Shown: positions 18,901 through 30,900 of the stretch, piece by piece
Numbering within the stretch: position 1 is the first letter of the stretch
How the letters are laid out: every line of letters begins with the position of its first letter
NCBI GenBank assembly: GCA_016234805.1
Contig: JACRNU010000082.1
Span: 1-44,024, forward strand
Length of the DNA stretch: 44,024 bases
Reading direction: 5' to 3'
Origin: Elusimicrobiota bacterium
Lineage (GTDB): Bacteria; Elusimicrobiota; Elusimicrobia; UBA1565; UBA9628
Translations under genes and position numbers: made by a program
Notes under the pieces: model-generated
Database searches by the model: none
Seen by the model: only the letters and a program-made list of their open reading frames with translations
What the model was told of the DNA's origin: nothing

Positions 18901-21900
18901 AATTCGAGGGTCAGCGGCGTTCCGGCAGCGGCGCCGGCGCTCAGGATGGCCATGATGGATGGACCGTTGACGGTCGGAGCGTTCAATCCAGCGCCCTGAA
19001 CGACGTTCATGGGCATGCCCCAGCCCTGGGGCACCATGAATCCGATCATGCCTCCGGCCTGCAGACCGACCCCGCCCGCGGTGTAGGTCAGGATCAGCCG
19101 CTGAGGCACCCCCGCCGGAGTGGAGGAGATCCACAACGAAGCCGTGCCCTGGCCGGAGTACAGGCCGCCGGCGCCGACCCCAGGGGCGTGCAGGTTGAAG
19201 TTCTTATCCAAGACCGTGTTGTTGGCCGGGACCCAGACCCCTTCGGCGCCAAGGACCGGGGCGTAGATGCCCCTGGGCTCATCCGTGGACCTCACGAAGT
19301 CGAAGTTGTGGTCCAGGAAGCCGCGGATGTAGTACATGGCGTTGCCCGGCACGGCCAGGTCGTACGCCAGGTGGTTGACGCCTCCAGGCAGGGTATCGTC
19401 CAGGTTCACCAGTATCTGGCGCACGGCTGAGGGCTGGCCGATCATGGCGGCCGTGGGCCAAGCCTCGATGATGAGCCTGGTCGATTGCGCGGCGGTCGCG
19501 GTGTAGGTGGCGATGCCCGTGATGTAGCCCATGTATGAGGAGGCCACGGTCGAGGCCTGGATGGGGATGTCGATGCCAGAGAGGTTCTGCCCGTTCTGGA
19601 GGAAGAGCGCGTAGGGCTGGCCGTCCGAGCCGAACATGCCCTTGTCCTCGCCGTTGGTCGGGACGCGGTCGAAGTTGACGTCCACGTAGGCGCCGATGTA
19701 GTAGCTCGCGCCCGTGACAAGGCCGTCGAACACATAGTTCCTGGTGCTCACCAGGGTCCGGTCCGCCACGAAGAAGTTGGGCTGGAAGGTGGACGAACTG
19801 AACAAGGCGACCATGATCTGGCCGCCCTGGCTGCCGTCGTAGCTCACGGAGCCTGCGATGGAGCCGGTCTGCCCCACGCCTGAGGCGCCGGTCAAGGACA
19901 GCTTGAAGGCGCCGGTGATGCCTGGCGCGTAGGCCGAGGCCCCGATCGTATAGAGCCCCTCCTTCGGGAGCACGAAGCCCGTGATGCGGGCGTTGCCGCT
20001 GCCTTCGCTCTCGTCGTCGAACATCACGCGGTTGCCGAGCGGGTCGTAGAGGTTCAGGAAGGAGTCCGTGAACCCCAGGGCCCGCAGGGTGATGGTCACG
20101 GCCTGGCCGCGCGTGCCCTGGAAGGCGTAGAGCTTCTGGTAGGCGCCGCCGCGGTCCGGGGCGGTGCAGTCGGTCGAGGCCAGAACAGCGAACTCGTCCA
20201 CGCCCTGGGTGATGGGCTTGCGGTCGCAAAGCAGGAGGTTCTGGCCCGTCAGGGTCGGGCCCAGGAGCCAGGCCCCGGTGGCGGAGGACATCGCGACCGG
20301 CTCGGTCAGGTCAGGAACGAAGTTCTGGTTCGCGTCCACGAAGGCGTTGACGAGGTACGGACCCGTGGACACGTTGGTGAAGGAATACGCGGTGCTCGCG
20401 GCGTAGGCCGCGGCGGAGTTGCGCACGGGCGTGTCCGAGGCTACGCCGTTGACGATGGGCCTCAGGCTGGCCCGCACCATGCCGCCGCCCAGCGTGCCGT
20501 TGTACACCAAGTTCCCGGAGATGGCGCCCGCGCCGGTCGCGGAGGTCCCGGGATCGGACACGGAGCCCACGCCGATGAAGGCGTAGGGCGCGGTCTCGGT
20601 CAGGGTCACGGAAGCCGCGCCATTGAGCTTGCCGTAAGCCTGGTAGGTCGGATTGTAGGCGTCTCCGACGGTCGAGGCCCGATAGGCATCCATCCAATAA
20701 GCGCCCAGGGGCAGGTTGCCCTTCATGAACCCGAACGAGCCCGGCACGGCAACGGCTGGGACCGCGAAGGTCGAGACCGGCAAGCCGTAGTAGGTCGAAT
20801 TATTGAAGAACCGCACGATGAAGTAGCTGCCCGGCTGGGTCCCGGCGTAGCTGATGGAGCCTTCGACCTGTCCGAACGCGTTGCCCGAGCCCATGGACCC
20901 GGCTTGGAACACGTTGAAGCTCACCGTGGTGGGAGCAGGGCTCCCGCCGGCTTGGGAAGTGACGGCCACATTGAAGACCTGGCCCAGGGGTTCGCCGGAG
21001 TCGATGAACCGGTTGAGGTTGGAGTCGAGCCAGCCCTTCACCTGGAAGACTCCGGTCGAGGCGCTGAGGTTGCCCAGCGCGTAGGCGTAGTAGGTGGTGT
21101 TGGCCAGCCGCGTGATCTGCATCCGGTTGCCGCTGCCCTGGCCGGTGGATCCCGGCAGCCAGGCCTCGACCATGAGAGGGGCCGAAGGCATGAGAGAGCT
21201 CGACACGGACACGAATCCCGAGACCTTGCCGTTGGGAGGCTCGGTCAGCACGATGTTCCCGGTGGTCACGCCGCTCAAGGGCGTCCATATCTGCTGGGGA
21301 TCCGGCGGGATGCCGGCATACCCTTCGGGCGCGCCCCAGCCCACGGGCTCCCCCTCCCTGTCGTCGGGGTTCTGATTATTGTTGATGTCCATGAAGGCCG
21401 CCAAGTAATAGGTGGAGCCTCCATAAATCCCGGTCTTGGCATAGGTGATGGGCCAGACCGAGGGCACGATGGTCATCGTGTATTCCAGGGGCTGCATGCT
21501 CTGGTTGCGGCTCCAGCCCACGAAGATCGTGCTGGTGGAGAGTCCGCTGACCGAATTCGTGTCGATGGTCCCTTGGAAGCTCGCGTCACCCGACACGCCC
21601 GCGCCCGGATCGATGAGCTCGAGATAGATGGAGGTCGTGGAGTTTGCGACCGCGTTGACCGGCTTGGAAGAGGCCACGGCCTCCATGATGTCGGGCGAGA
21701 AGTTGCCGTTGGAGTCCACGAAGGAGCGCACCACATAGCTCGTGGAAGGAGCCAGGAAATCCAACATGTAGGGAGTGTTGCTCGCCCCGGTGATGGAGAT
21801 GGACGAACGCCTGACCACGTCGATCTCGCGGCAGTTCGGGCAGATCTCCTTGCCCGCCTCGATCACAAGCCAGCCGGATTGGCTGCCCGTGTAGAGGACC

Positions 21901-24900
21901 GAGCCGTCCACCGCGCCCACCATGGGCAGGGCGATGCTCACGTTCGCGGGAGCGCCCGCCAGGCTGGACACGCCGCCCGTGATGGTGATGGCGGTCGGAG
22001 CGTTGACAGGGCCGAAGGCGCCCACAGGCTCGCCCGTGTCCGTGGCGCTGGACATATTGACGTCCTTGAACCCGCGCACATAATACGTCCCGTCGCTCAG
22101 GCCCGTGAAGGCGTAGGCGCCGCCGTTGGCGACCCAGTCCTGGGTCTGTATGGGGAACGCGCGCTCATCAGGGCTGTTGAAGAGCTGAACCATGACCCGG
22201 CCCGCGCCCGTGTAGCTCACGGTCCCGTTGATGTTCCCGCTGAAGCGCCGCTGGTCCACCCAGAGGTCGTAATTGCCGGTCTGTCCGGGACCGAACGAGG
22301 TGGACTCGATGAGGTAGGTCCCGGTGGTGTTCAGCAGGAGCCGGACCATGACGCCGTTGGGGTCGTTGCTCCTCGCAGCGACTCCGCCGTTCGGGTCTAT
22401 GACCACGACTTCTTCCTCATAGGTCGGGGCGTTGAGCCTGATCTCGACCTCGGTGCCCACGCCCACGGACCCGACCGAGCCTCCGCCCACCCTGATGGCG
22501 TAGAGGTCCGTGGTGTAGCCCGGGCCCTTGTCCTGAGCCGGGCAGTCATTGGCCGCGAGCGCCATGCCGGTCTTGGACGCGCCCGTGGAGGTCATGATCA
22601 GGTACACGCGGTCGCAGACCGCGATGTTGGCGCCAGGCACGGAATTGCCGCTGAAGAGATAGACGGGATAGGCGGTGTTGATGCCGCCGAAGGCCCCCGT
22701 GGGCTCGTCCCGTGGTTCGGCGATGTTGTTCCCGTTGACGTCCCGGAACGCCCGGACATAGTAAGTGCCGGTCGAGAGACCCGTGAAGCTGTACGAGCTC
22801 TGGGTCACGAGTCCGCGCTCAGCCGTCCAGAAGTTGATGCCGGCCTCCGGCCGCGTGGACAAGCGCATGCGGAACACGCCCGCCGTGGTCGCGGTGTGGG
22901 TGCTCATGAAACCGCTGATGCTGCCGCCCTGGCTCGGGGTCACCGCGACCGGCGGGGTCGCGGAGGAGATATTGAGGCCCCAGTCCAAGGCGCGCACGCG
23001 GTACTGGTTCTGCAGGCCCGACAGGGGGCTCAAGTCCGTGAACGTCAAGGTCGCGCTGGAAAGCAGGGTCGGGGTCAGGTCCTCGAAGACAGCGCCCAAG
23101 GTGCCGCTGGAGCGCTCCACGCGGAACCCGTAGAGGTCGTAGAGAGTAGAGCCGTCCGCGTTCTTGGTCGGCCGTCCCCAGGCCAGCGCAGCCTGGTTGA
23201 TGCCTGCCGTGGCCGCGAGTCCGGCCGGGTAGGAGGGAGGCACGGTGTCGATCTGTATGGAGAAATTCTTGCCCGTTGCAGGGACAGCGATGGCGCTCGG
23301 CGTGGTCCCGTTGAAGTAGCCCAAGTCCTCGCCGAGGCTGAGGGCTCCGTCACCGTTGGCGTCCACGTAGGCGCGGACGTAGTGATTGGCGCCGGAGGGC
23401 AGGGGGATGAAGTACGGCTGTGAATTGACCTTGGGCATCATGATCCTACCGGCTTGGGGCGCGGCAAAAGACGACGCGATGTTGGCCTCCATGTAGATCG
23501 CCCCGGGCTGGGAGCCGAAATAGTTGACCGTGCCCGCGATCGAGAACGCGGCCTGGCTGGGCAGGGCCGAGGTGCTCACTGAGGCTGTGGGGCCCGTGTA
23601 GTTGCCGTGGCTGTTCCTGCTGTAGAGCCGCCAGAAGTAGGTGGCGCTGGGAGTCAGACCCATGTCCGTGAAGTTCGCCAGGGTCGTGGTGCCCGCTAGC
23701 ACGAACTGGGCGGGAGAGACCTCGTCCGGCAGGGCCGTGGCGCGGTGGATCTCGTACTGTGTGCCCACAGGACTGCCGTTGCGGCTCCAACCGAGCGTGG
23801 CGCTGCTCTGGTAGACGCTGAGCATATTGAGACCCGTGGGCAGGGAGGCCAGCGAGTACCGATACGAGGCCAGGTCCACGGCCGGGCCAGTGCCCACGGG
23901 ATTGATGGCCACGATGCGGCGGATGTCGGATTGCTGGTTGGGCCCGAGACCCGTGTGCTGGTAGGAAGTCGTGGGCGGCGTCAGAGTGGCGCGCCAGACG
24001 CCGCCGAGCGTGCGCAATTCGTACTGGGTCGCGCCCTGGACCGGGTTCCAGGTGAACATCGCGGAATCCGGGGTGTCCGATTGGGCCATGAAGTTGGGGA
24101 CAGCCGGAGGAGCCATGGGCTGGCTCAAGCCGAAGCTGAAGCTCGCATAGGAGCCGGAGGAGATCACGGTGTCGGAGCTGAAAGTCTGGAAGAAGGGCTC
24201 GCTGCCGTCCGCGTACTTGTTGTTGTTCTGGTCCAGGAAGCCCCAGATGCTGTAGTCCTTGCCGGGCCTGAGCATGCCGATGTCGTAGAAAAGGCCGGCT
24301 TCGGGGACAGGAGGCCATATCTGCATCTCAGCCATGTTCTCCACCACGGTCTCGGGCGCGCCGGCAGGTCCCCGGCCCGCGAACACGTAGATCGTGCCTG
24401 AGGTCACGGCCGAGGAGACCGTGACAAAGCCGTTGATGGCGCCCTTGTCCCTGAGGGTGATGTTCTTGCCGGACACGCTTCCGGCCGCGTTCACCCAGAC
24501 CGGGGCCAGGGCTTGACCCATCCGGCTGATCGGAGAGGAGGACTGGTTGACCCCGCCGTCGTAGTAGCCGAAAGGCTCGGGGCCGTCGAGGTCTTCGTTA
24601 TTATTGCCGTCGCGGATGGCGAAGAGGTAATAGGTGGCCGGGGCAGGCAGGTTGGCGACAGTGTAAGGCCCGGCTGCCGTGACAGCCGCGGACCCGAAGA
24701 CCACCGCATGGCCGAGGTCGGTCTGCGTGGCCGCGACCACGAGGAAGTTGCCGAAGTTCTGGTTGCCTGAATAGCTCAGGCTCCCGCCGATGTCGCCGAG
24801 GCCCAGGGCCATGTTGACGTCGAGGTAGGAGTTTCCCCCCTTGGCGACGTAAGCCTTGTTCCCGCTGTAACCGACATGATCCGTGTAGCTGGCGTTGTCG

Positions 24901-27900
24901 TGCTGAGCCTTGACGCCGTACCAGCCCGGGGGCAGTCCGCTGAAGGAGTAGGGGTAGCTCGTGGGAGCGCCGACGCCGCTGATGGCCAGGCTGCGGACCG
25001 AAGTGCTGGCGACGGAGACCTCGGTCGTGAAGTTGTAGAGGGTCACGGTGATGCTGTTCCCCTGACCGCCCGCGTAGTACACCGTGCCGCTGAGTGAGCC
25101 CACGGTGGAGCCTGAGATCTGGAACCCGGCGAACAAGTCGCCCGAGTTGTCGTAAAAGCTGTCCACGTAGTCGTTCATGGCGAGCACGAGGTCGCCGGTG
25201 TAGGCGCTGGAGGCGAAATCCGTGCTCGTTCCCACCCGGAACCAGGGGCTCGACCCGCCGCTCGGGTCCTGGATGCGGCCGATGAGTTCGCCCACATTGG
25301 CCGAGGGGAGGATGGTGTACTGGCCCGTGCTGGAGGCAAGGCCGCCGGGCCCCACCTGGCCGGCCGCTGAGGCGTACCGCCACAAGCCCAAAGCCTCGAT
25401 GTGGAGAGCCTGGCCCTCGTCCACGCGGAAGTAGGTATTGGCGCCGCCCGAGTTGTTCGCGTAGGCGTAGGACATCGAGGGCACGGCGAAGCGCACCCCG
25501 GCCGTGCTCACCACGGGATAGAGGCCGGCCTGGCCGGCCATCTCGCCCGCGCCCAGCGCGAAGTTGGCGGACGTGCTGATGCGGATGCCGGCAGAGGAGA
25601 CGAATTGGCTGTAGAGGTTGACGGCCAGGAAGTAGGTGCGCGTGCTCCCGGACACGATGGAGTCCGACTGGTAGAACTGCACCGTGCCGGAAGAAGGCTG
25701 GCCGGCCGTGGCCATGTACATGCCCTTGTAGTTGTCGTTGGCGGTGTCCAGGAGGCCGTTAGCGTTGGAGTCCTCGTACACCGACATCTCGAAGGAACCC
25801 GCCGGCCTCTCTCCCGCGTACTCGAGCTTGATGCCGTTGAGGGTGGAATCCGCTCCGTAGGAATAGAGCTTGAGCCGGGCCAAAGGATAGGAGCCCGAAT
25901 GCCCGATGACGCCCGCGTCCTGCATGGCGTGCGTGCTGAGGTAGACCACGCCTCCCGGAGCGTAGCCTCCGCCGGAGACCGTGATGTCCGTGCCGCTGTG
26001 CGTCGCGAGGGAGGCCACCTCGATCACGGCCGAGGAGCCGACCGCCTCGAAGGCGTCCGTGACGTCGTCGTTGTCCACGTCCTTGAACGCGATGATGGTG
26101 TAGTCGGACGCCGGGGGCGCGTAGAAGGAGTAAGATCCGCCCGCGTCATTGGCGTACCATGCGGCTTCCCGAGTGCAGTTCCCGCAAGGAGGATCGGTCC
26201 CCCTCCAGGCGTGGATGCGCAGGGACCCGGTCTGGCTCGTGTTCAGCGTGATGTTGCCGGACACGGTGCCCCAATCCTGGATCGTGATGTCCTTGTTCGT
26301 GAGCGACGCGCCGCTGGCCAGGAACAGGGCTTGCGAGCGCCACGCGCCGGGATTGCCCACGCCTCCGCGAGGCTGGTCGTTCCATGGCTCGGTGCCCGAG
26401 CTCTTGAAGCCGAACACGTAGTAGGTCGCCGGAGTCGGCAGGTTCGAGAGCGTGTAGCCCACGGCGCCCGAAGAGATGGCGACGACCTGCCCGGCGCCCA
26501 TGATGCCGGTGGACACGGTGGTGACGCGGAGCTGGTAATCGCCGGAGGCGGCTCCGGCGTAGTCGAGCCTGCCGCTGATGGTCCCCGCGGTCCCGCCGCC
26601 GTCCGGGCTCCAGAAGACCAGGCTGTTCGGGTCAGCCTCGAACGGGGTCCCGAATTTGGCTCCCGTGGAGTTGTAGAAGGTGAAGACCGAGCCGGCAGGA
26701 GGCCGGGTCGCGTCCACGTTGGTCTGCAGGTTGTTGTCAAAGTACCAGTCGTAGAATTCCCTCGTGACAACAGTGTTGTCATAGAATCCCAGTCCCGGCG
26801 TGGAGGTGGGGACATCGTACTCGACCCCGACCCGGTTGAAGGAATTGACGTGGGCTTTGCCGCTGAGATGGATGCCGGCCGAGTTGCGCACCTTCAAGCC
26901 CGCGGTGTTGTTGACCGTCACCGTGGCGCCCCGGATGTGGAACTCCCAGTACGGCCCATTGGTGAGGTTCTCCATCCTCGCCTGGTTGGCCACGTTGGTC
27001 ACAAGAAAGGCCGCGTCCTTGATGTCGAAATATTTGAGCCTCAGCGTGCCCTGGGCCAGGTCAAGGGTGGCGCTGCTGTGCACCACCATGTTTCCCTGGA
27101 CCTCCATGGTGTTCCACTGCAGGTCCAGGGTCCCCCTGCCGATGGTCGCGCTGCTCGAAACGAACAGGGTATTGGGCAGGCCCGCGGCCTGCACGATATT
27201 GAGGGAGTGGGAATAGCCCGTGGTCATGGCAAGCATGCCGAGCGTGATGTTCGGGATGTCCCAGTCGCAGTCATAAGCCGAGTTGTCCAGCCAGACCGTC
27301 TCGCCCTCGTAGGGCTTCTTGCCCCCGGCCCAGTTGGAGTCCAGGTTGGCCTTGTTAAGATAGCCCGCCGTGCCGCCGACCCAGACCTTGGCCGCGGTCG
27401 AGGTCAGTATCGTGAAGTTGAGCGAGAGCTTCCCGGTGTTGTCCCCGTAGCTGCCTGGGATGTCGTTCATCCCGAGGATGAGGTTGCCGCCGCCCGTGAC
27501 CGTGAGCGTCGATGAGGTCCAGGGCACGGGGGCCCAACTGCCGCCGCCCACGCGGTAGATCAGCCGTCCCGAGTTCGTGCTCGAAACCACGCAGGTGCCG
27601 CACGCTCCGCCCACGTTGCCGGTCGAGGTGGTGTTCCCCGCCCCGGAGTCCCAAAAGATCGTCGGGTCGGTCTCGACGAGCACCTGCTGGCCCGCGTTGA
27701 GGTAGAACCCGGTGTCCAATCCGCCCATGCTGCCCACCGCGGGTTCAGTGTATGGGACAACCCCGTTGGAGGGTTTTGCGAAGACCTCTCCCCAGACCGG
27801 CCGCGGCCCTGATTCCAAGGGGAAGGCTCCGACCATGTCCCCGCCCGAGGCCGTGAGGTCGCCGGGGGACTCGATGGAAAACTCCACGGTCTTGCCCACG

Positions 27901-30900
27901 GCCACGCTCGACAGGCTCACGCTCAGAAGGTAGTACTGTGAAGTGCCGGTGATGGTCTGGCTGGGGCTGAGCCAGAGCGCGGCCTTGGGAGGCGAGCCTG
28001 CCGCGAAGACCATGGTGCTCAGGATCGGCTCGGACCCGGATTCGAAGGCCCCGTTGCCGTTCAAGTCCTTGATGACTTTGGCCGTGAGCTGGGTCGCGGG
28101 CGCGGTGCCCAGCATGCTCACCGTGATGGAACTCATGGTCACGCTGCCGCCCTCGGACCAGATCGTGGCTCCCATGAGGAGCTTGTTGTTGGAGTTGGCG
28201 CCCAGGGTGGCCTGCCCGAGGACCACGCCGTTCACGCGCACCTGGGTCAGCCCGCCCGACCCGCCGCCGAATGCGTCTGCGTTGTACTTGCGGACGAACG
28301 CCTTGTACCAGCTCGTGCCGGAGTTGGTCTGTTCCGCGCCGGCGACGAACATGTCGCCCGAGGAATCGACGAACACCCCCCGCCCGTCATCGATGAAATC
28401 CAGGTAATTGTATCCCGTGACCCACTGCTGGAGGCCGTTGAGGTCGTACTTGGCGACCCAGGCGTTGTTCGACTGGGCCGCAGCGGACTCGAAGCCCACC
28501 GCATAGAGCCCCCCGTTGGCCACCGCCGCAGCCAAGCCGGAGTCGTCCCTGTTCAAGGCCCCGTTGAAGGTGCTTATCCAGACGTTGTTGCCGCTGGAAT
28601 CGTACTTGAACATGACGGCATTGTTGCTCTGGTTGCCGTGGGAGCTCGTTCCCACCACGTAGACATTCGTCCCGTCGTTGACGATGCCGTAGCCGGCGTC
28701 ATCGTCAGCGGTGGGCCCGTCATAGGCCCTTCTCCAGAAAAGGTTGGCCGAGGTGTCGTACTTGTGCAAGATGAGGTCGGTTTTGCCTCCTCCCACGGTC
28801 TTGAACCCGGTCGCGAACAAGTTTCCCCCAGCAAGGGTGATCCCGGTGTACCGATCCGGACCATTGGTGGGACTGTTATTGTACGTGGTCGTCCAAAAAG
28901 CGTACAATCCGTCGGGACTGTACTTCCTCACCAATCCGTTCTCATCACCCACCGAGAAGAATTCGTACCCAGCGGCATAGATATAGGAGTCGTCCGCCGT
29001 GACCCCGAGGAAATTGTCGTTTCCGCCCGAAGCTCCTTGGTAGGTCGTGGCCCACTGCAGCAGGCCGTTCGAAAGGTACTTGAGAAGGATGGCATCCTCA
29101 GGAAGTCCGGTGTCACGGATGGTCCTGCCGGCCACGAGGATCTCGTCCCCCCCCGCTTTCAGAGCCCGGCCCTCGGTCAAGACCGTGGTCGAGGATACCC
29201 CATTGAAGTACCGCGTCCACTGCAGCGCGCCGGCTGAGTCGAATTTCCTCAGGAACATGACGAGCGGACCGGATGTCTGGAGCCCGCCCGTGACATAGAC
29301 TTCGCCGCCGGGACCTTCGCCGACCGCATACGCCATGCTCGGCCCGACCGAAGGACCCGCGAGCTCGGAGAGCCAACCGCCACCCGGTGTGCCCTGGGCG
29401 CCCTTCGGAGTGAAGTTCGTGGTACCAGGAGGGGCAGGCGTCCCGGCCAGAGATGCCTGATTGGAGGACGGGGAAAGCTCGCCCGTCACGCGCCTAACGA
29501 AAACGCGGAAATAATAGACCGGGGATATATCGACGTCCCCCCCGTTGCGGCCCGTGTCGAGGCCGCCCACGCGCACATACGCGCCGTTGGGCGCGAGCGA
29601 GACCGGGCCGGTCGTGATCATGACCTGGGCCTTGGAAACATCCCAGGAAGTGGACGGGTTCGTCGAATACTGGATATAGAAGGAAGCACCCGCCGAGAGA
29701 GCCTCATTCCACTGCCACTGAAGCCCGACCGTCCCGACTCCTGGGGCCGCGACCGCGGTCAGGCCGGACGGAGCCGCGGCCCCGCCTGTCGCGGTCGGCC
29801 ACTCGACCACATCAGGGAACCCTGCCGGGTCATTATCGAACGCCTCGCCTGCCTGCGGGCCCTTGGCGTCGCGCATGGTGATGCGGGAGTTGGTGTTGAG
29901 CAGGTCGGCCCGCACGTTCACCGCGATGTTGGAGTCGGCGAAGTTGACATTGGTGAAGGTCGAGGTGATGAATGGAGTCCCCATGTCGAAGTTGATGGCG
30001 GTCGTGCCGGACAAGAGGGGGCCGGCGAAGGTGACGCTCGAGAAGCTCACGATGCTGACGGTGTTGCCCATCACCACGCCGGTGGAGGAGAGGCGCTGGA
30101 AGATGCCGCTCGAGATGTCCACCCTGCCGTCCACGTTGAAATAGAGCACGTTCGCCGTGGAGGTGCTGGTCACGATGGGAGGCCCGGTCTTGATCTGGTC
30201 TTCCATCAGGAAGGCGCTCGACGACCAACCGGCAACCTTGCCGGCCTTGAACAGGGCATTGGTGCCGAGTTGGAGGAAGCCGGCCTTGACCGTCATGGTG
30301 CCCACGGCCACGACCGTGGCGCCGTCCACCCGGAACACGCCGGTCGCGACCGTGACGGGGCCGTTCAAGACGTGGGCGTTGTTGGCGTTGGGATAGAAGT
30401 ACGCCGTGGCGTTGGGGGCGAGCAACTCGAAAGGGCCGCTGACCGTGACGGCGTTGCTGAACTTGACGATGGTGGAATACTCCACCTTGAAGGTGACGGA
30501 GCTCAAGGTGACGGCGAGGTCCCAATCGCAGGCATTGAGCGGGTTGGTGGCACCGAAGACCACGTAGTCCCCGTTCTGCGGCGGGAAGCCGTCGAACCAG
30601 TTGGTTCCAAGCGACGCCAAGCCGCCGTTGGCGCCGTTCCAGATCTTGGTCGTGCCCGCGCTCCCGCCCTGGAAGGCGTCGTAATTATATCTCCTGACCC
30701 AGACGTCGTCGAGCTGGCCGATGGACCTGCGCTCGTAGCCCGTCACGTAGACGTTGCTCGACTTGGAGACGTGGATGCCGACCCCTTCGTCGATGCCGCT
30801 GTTGGGGCCCGCATAAGACGTGGTCCATTGTTCCAGGCCGGTGTTGTCGTACTTCTTGACCACGATGTCGGTGTTGGCGCTCGGGCCCTCGCGGCCGGCC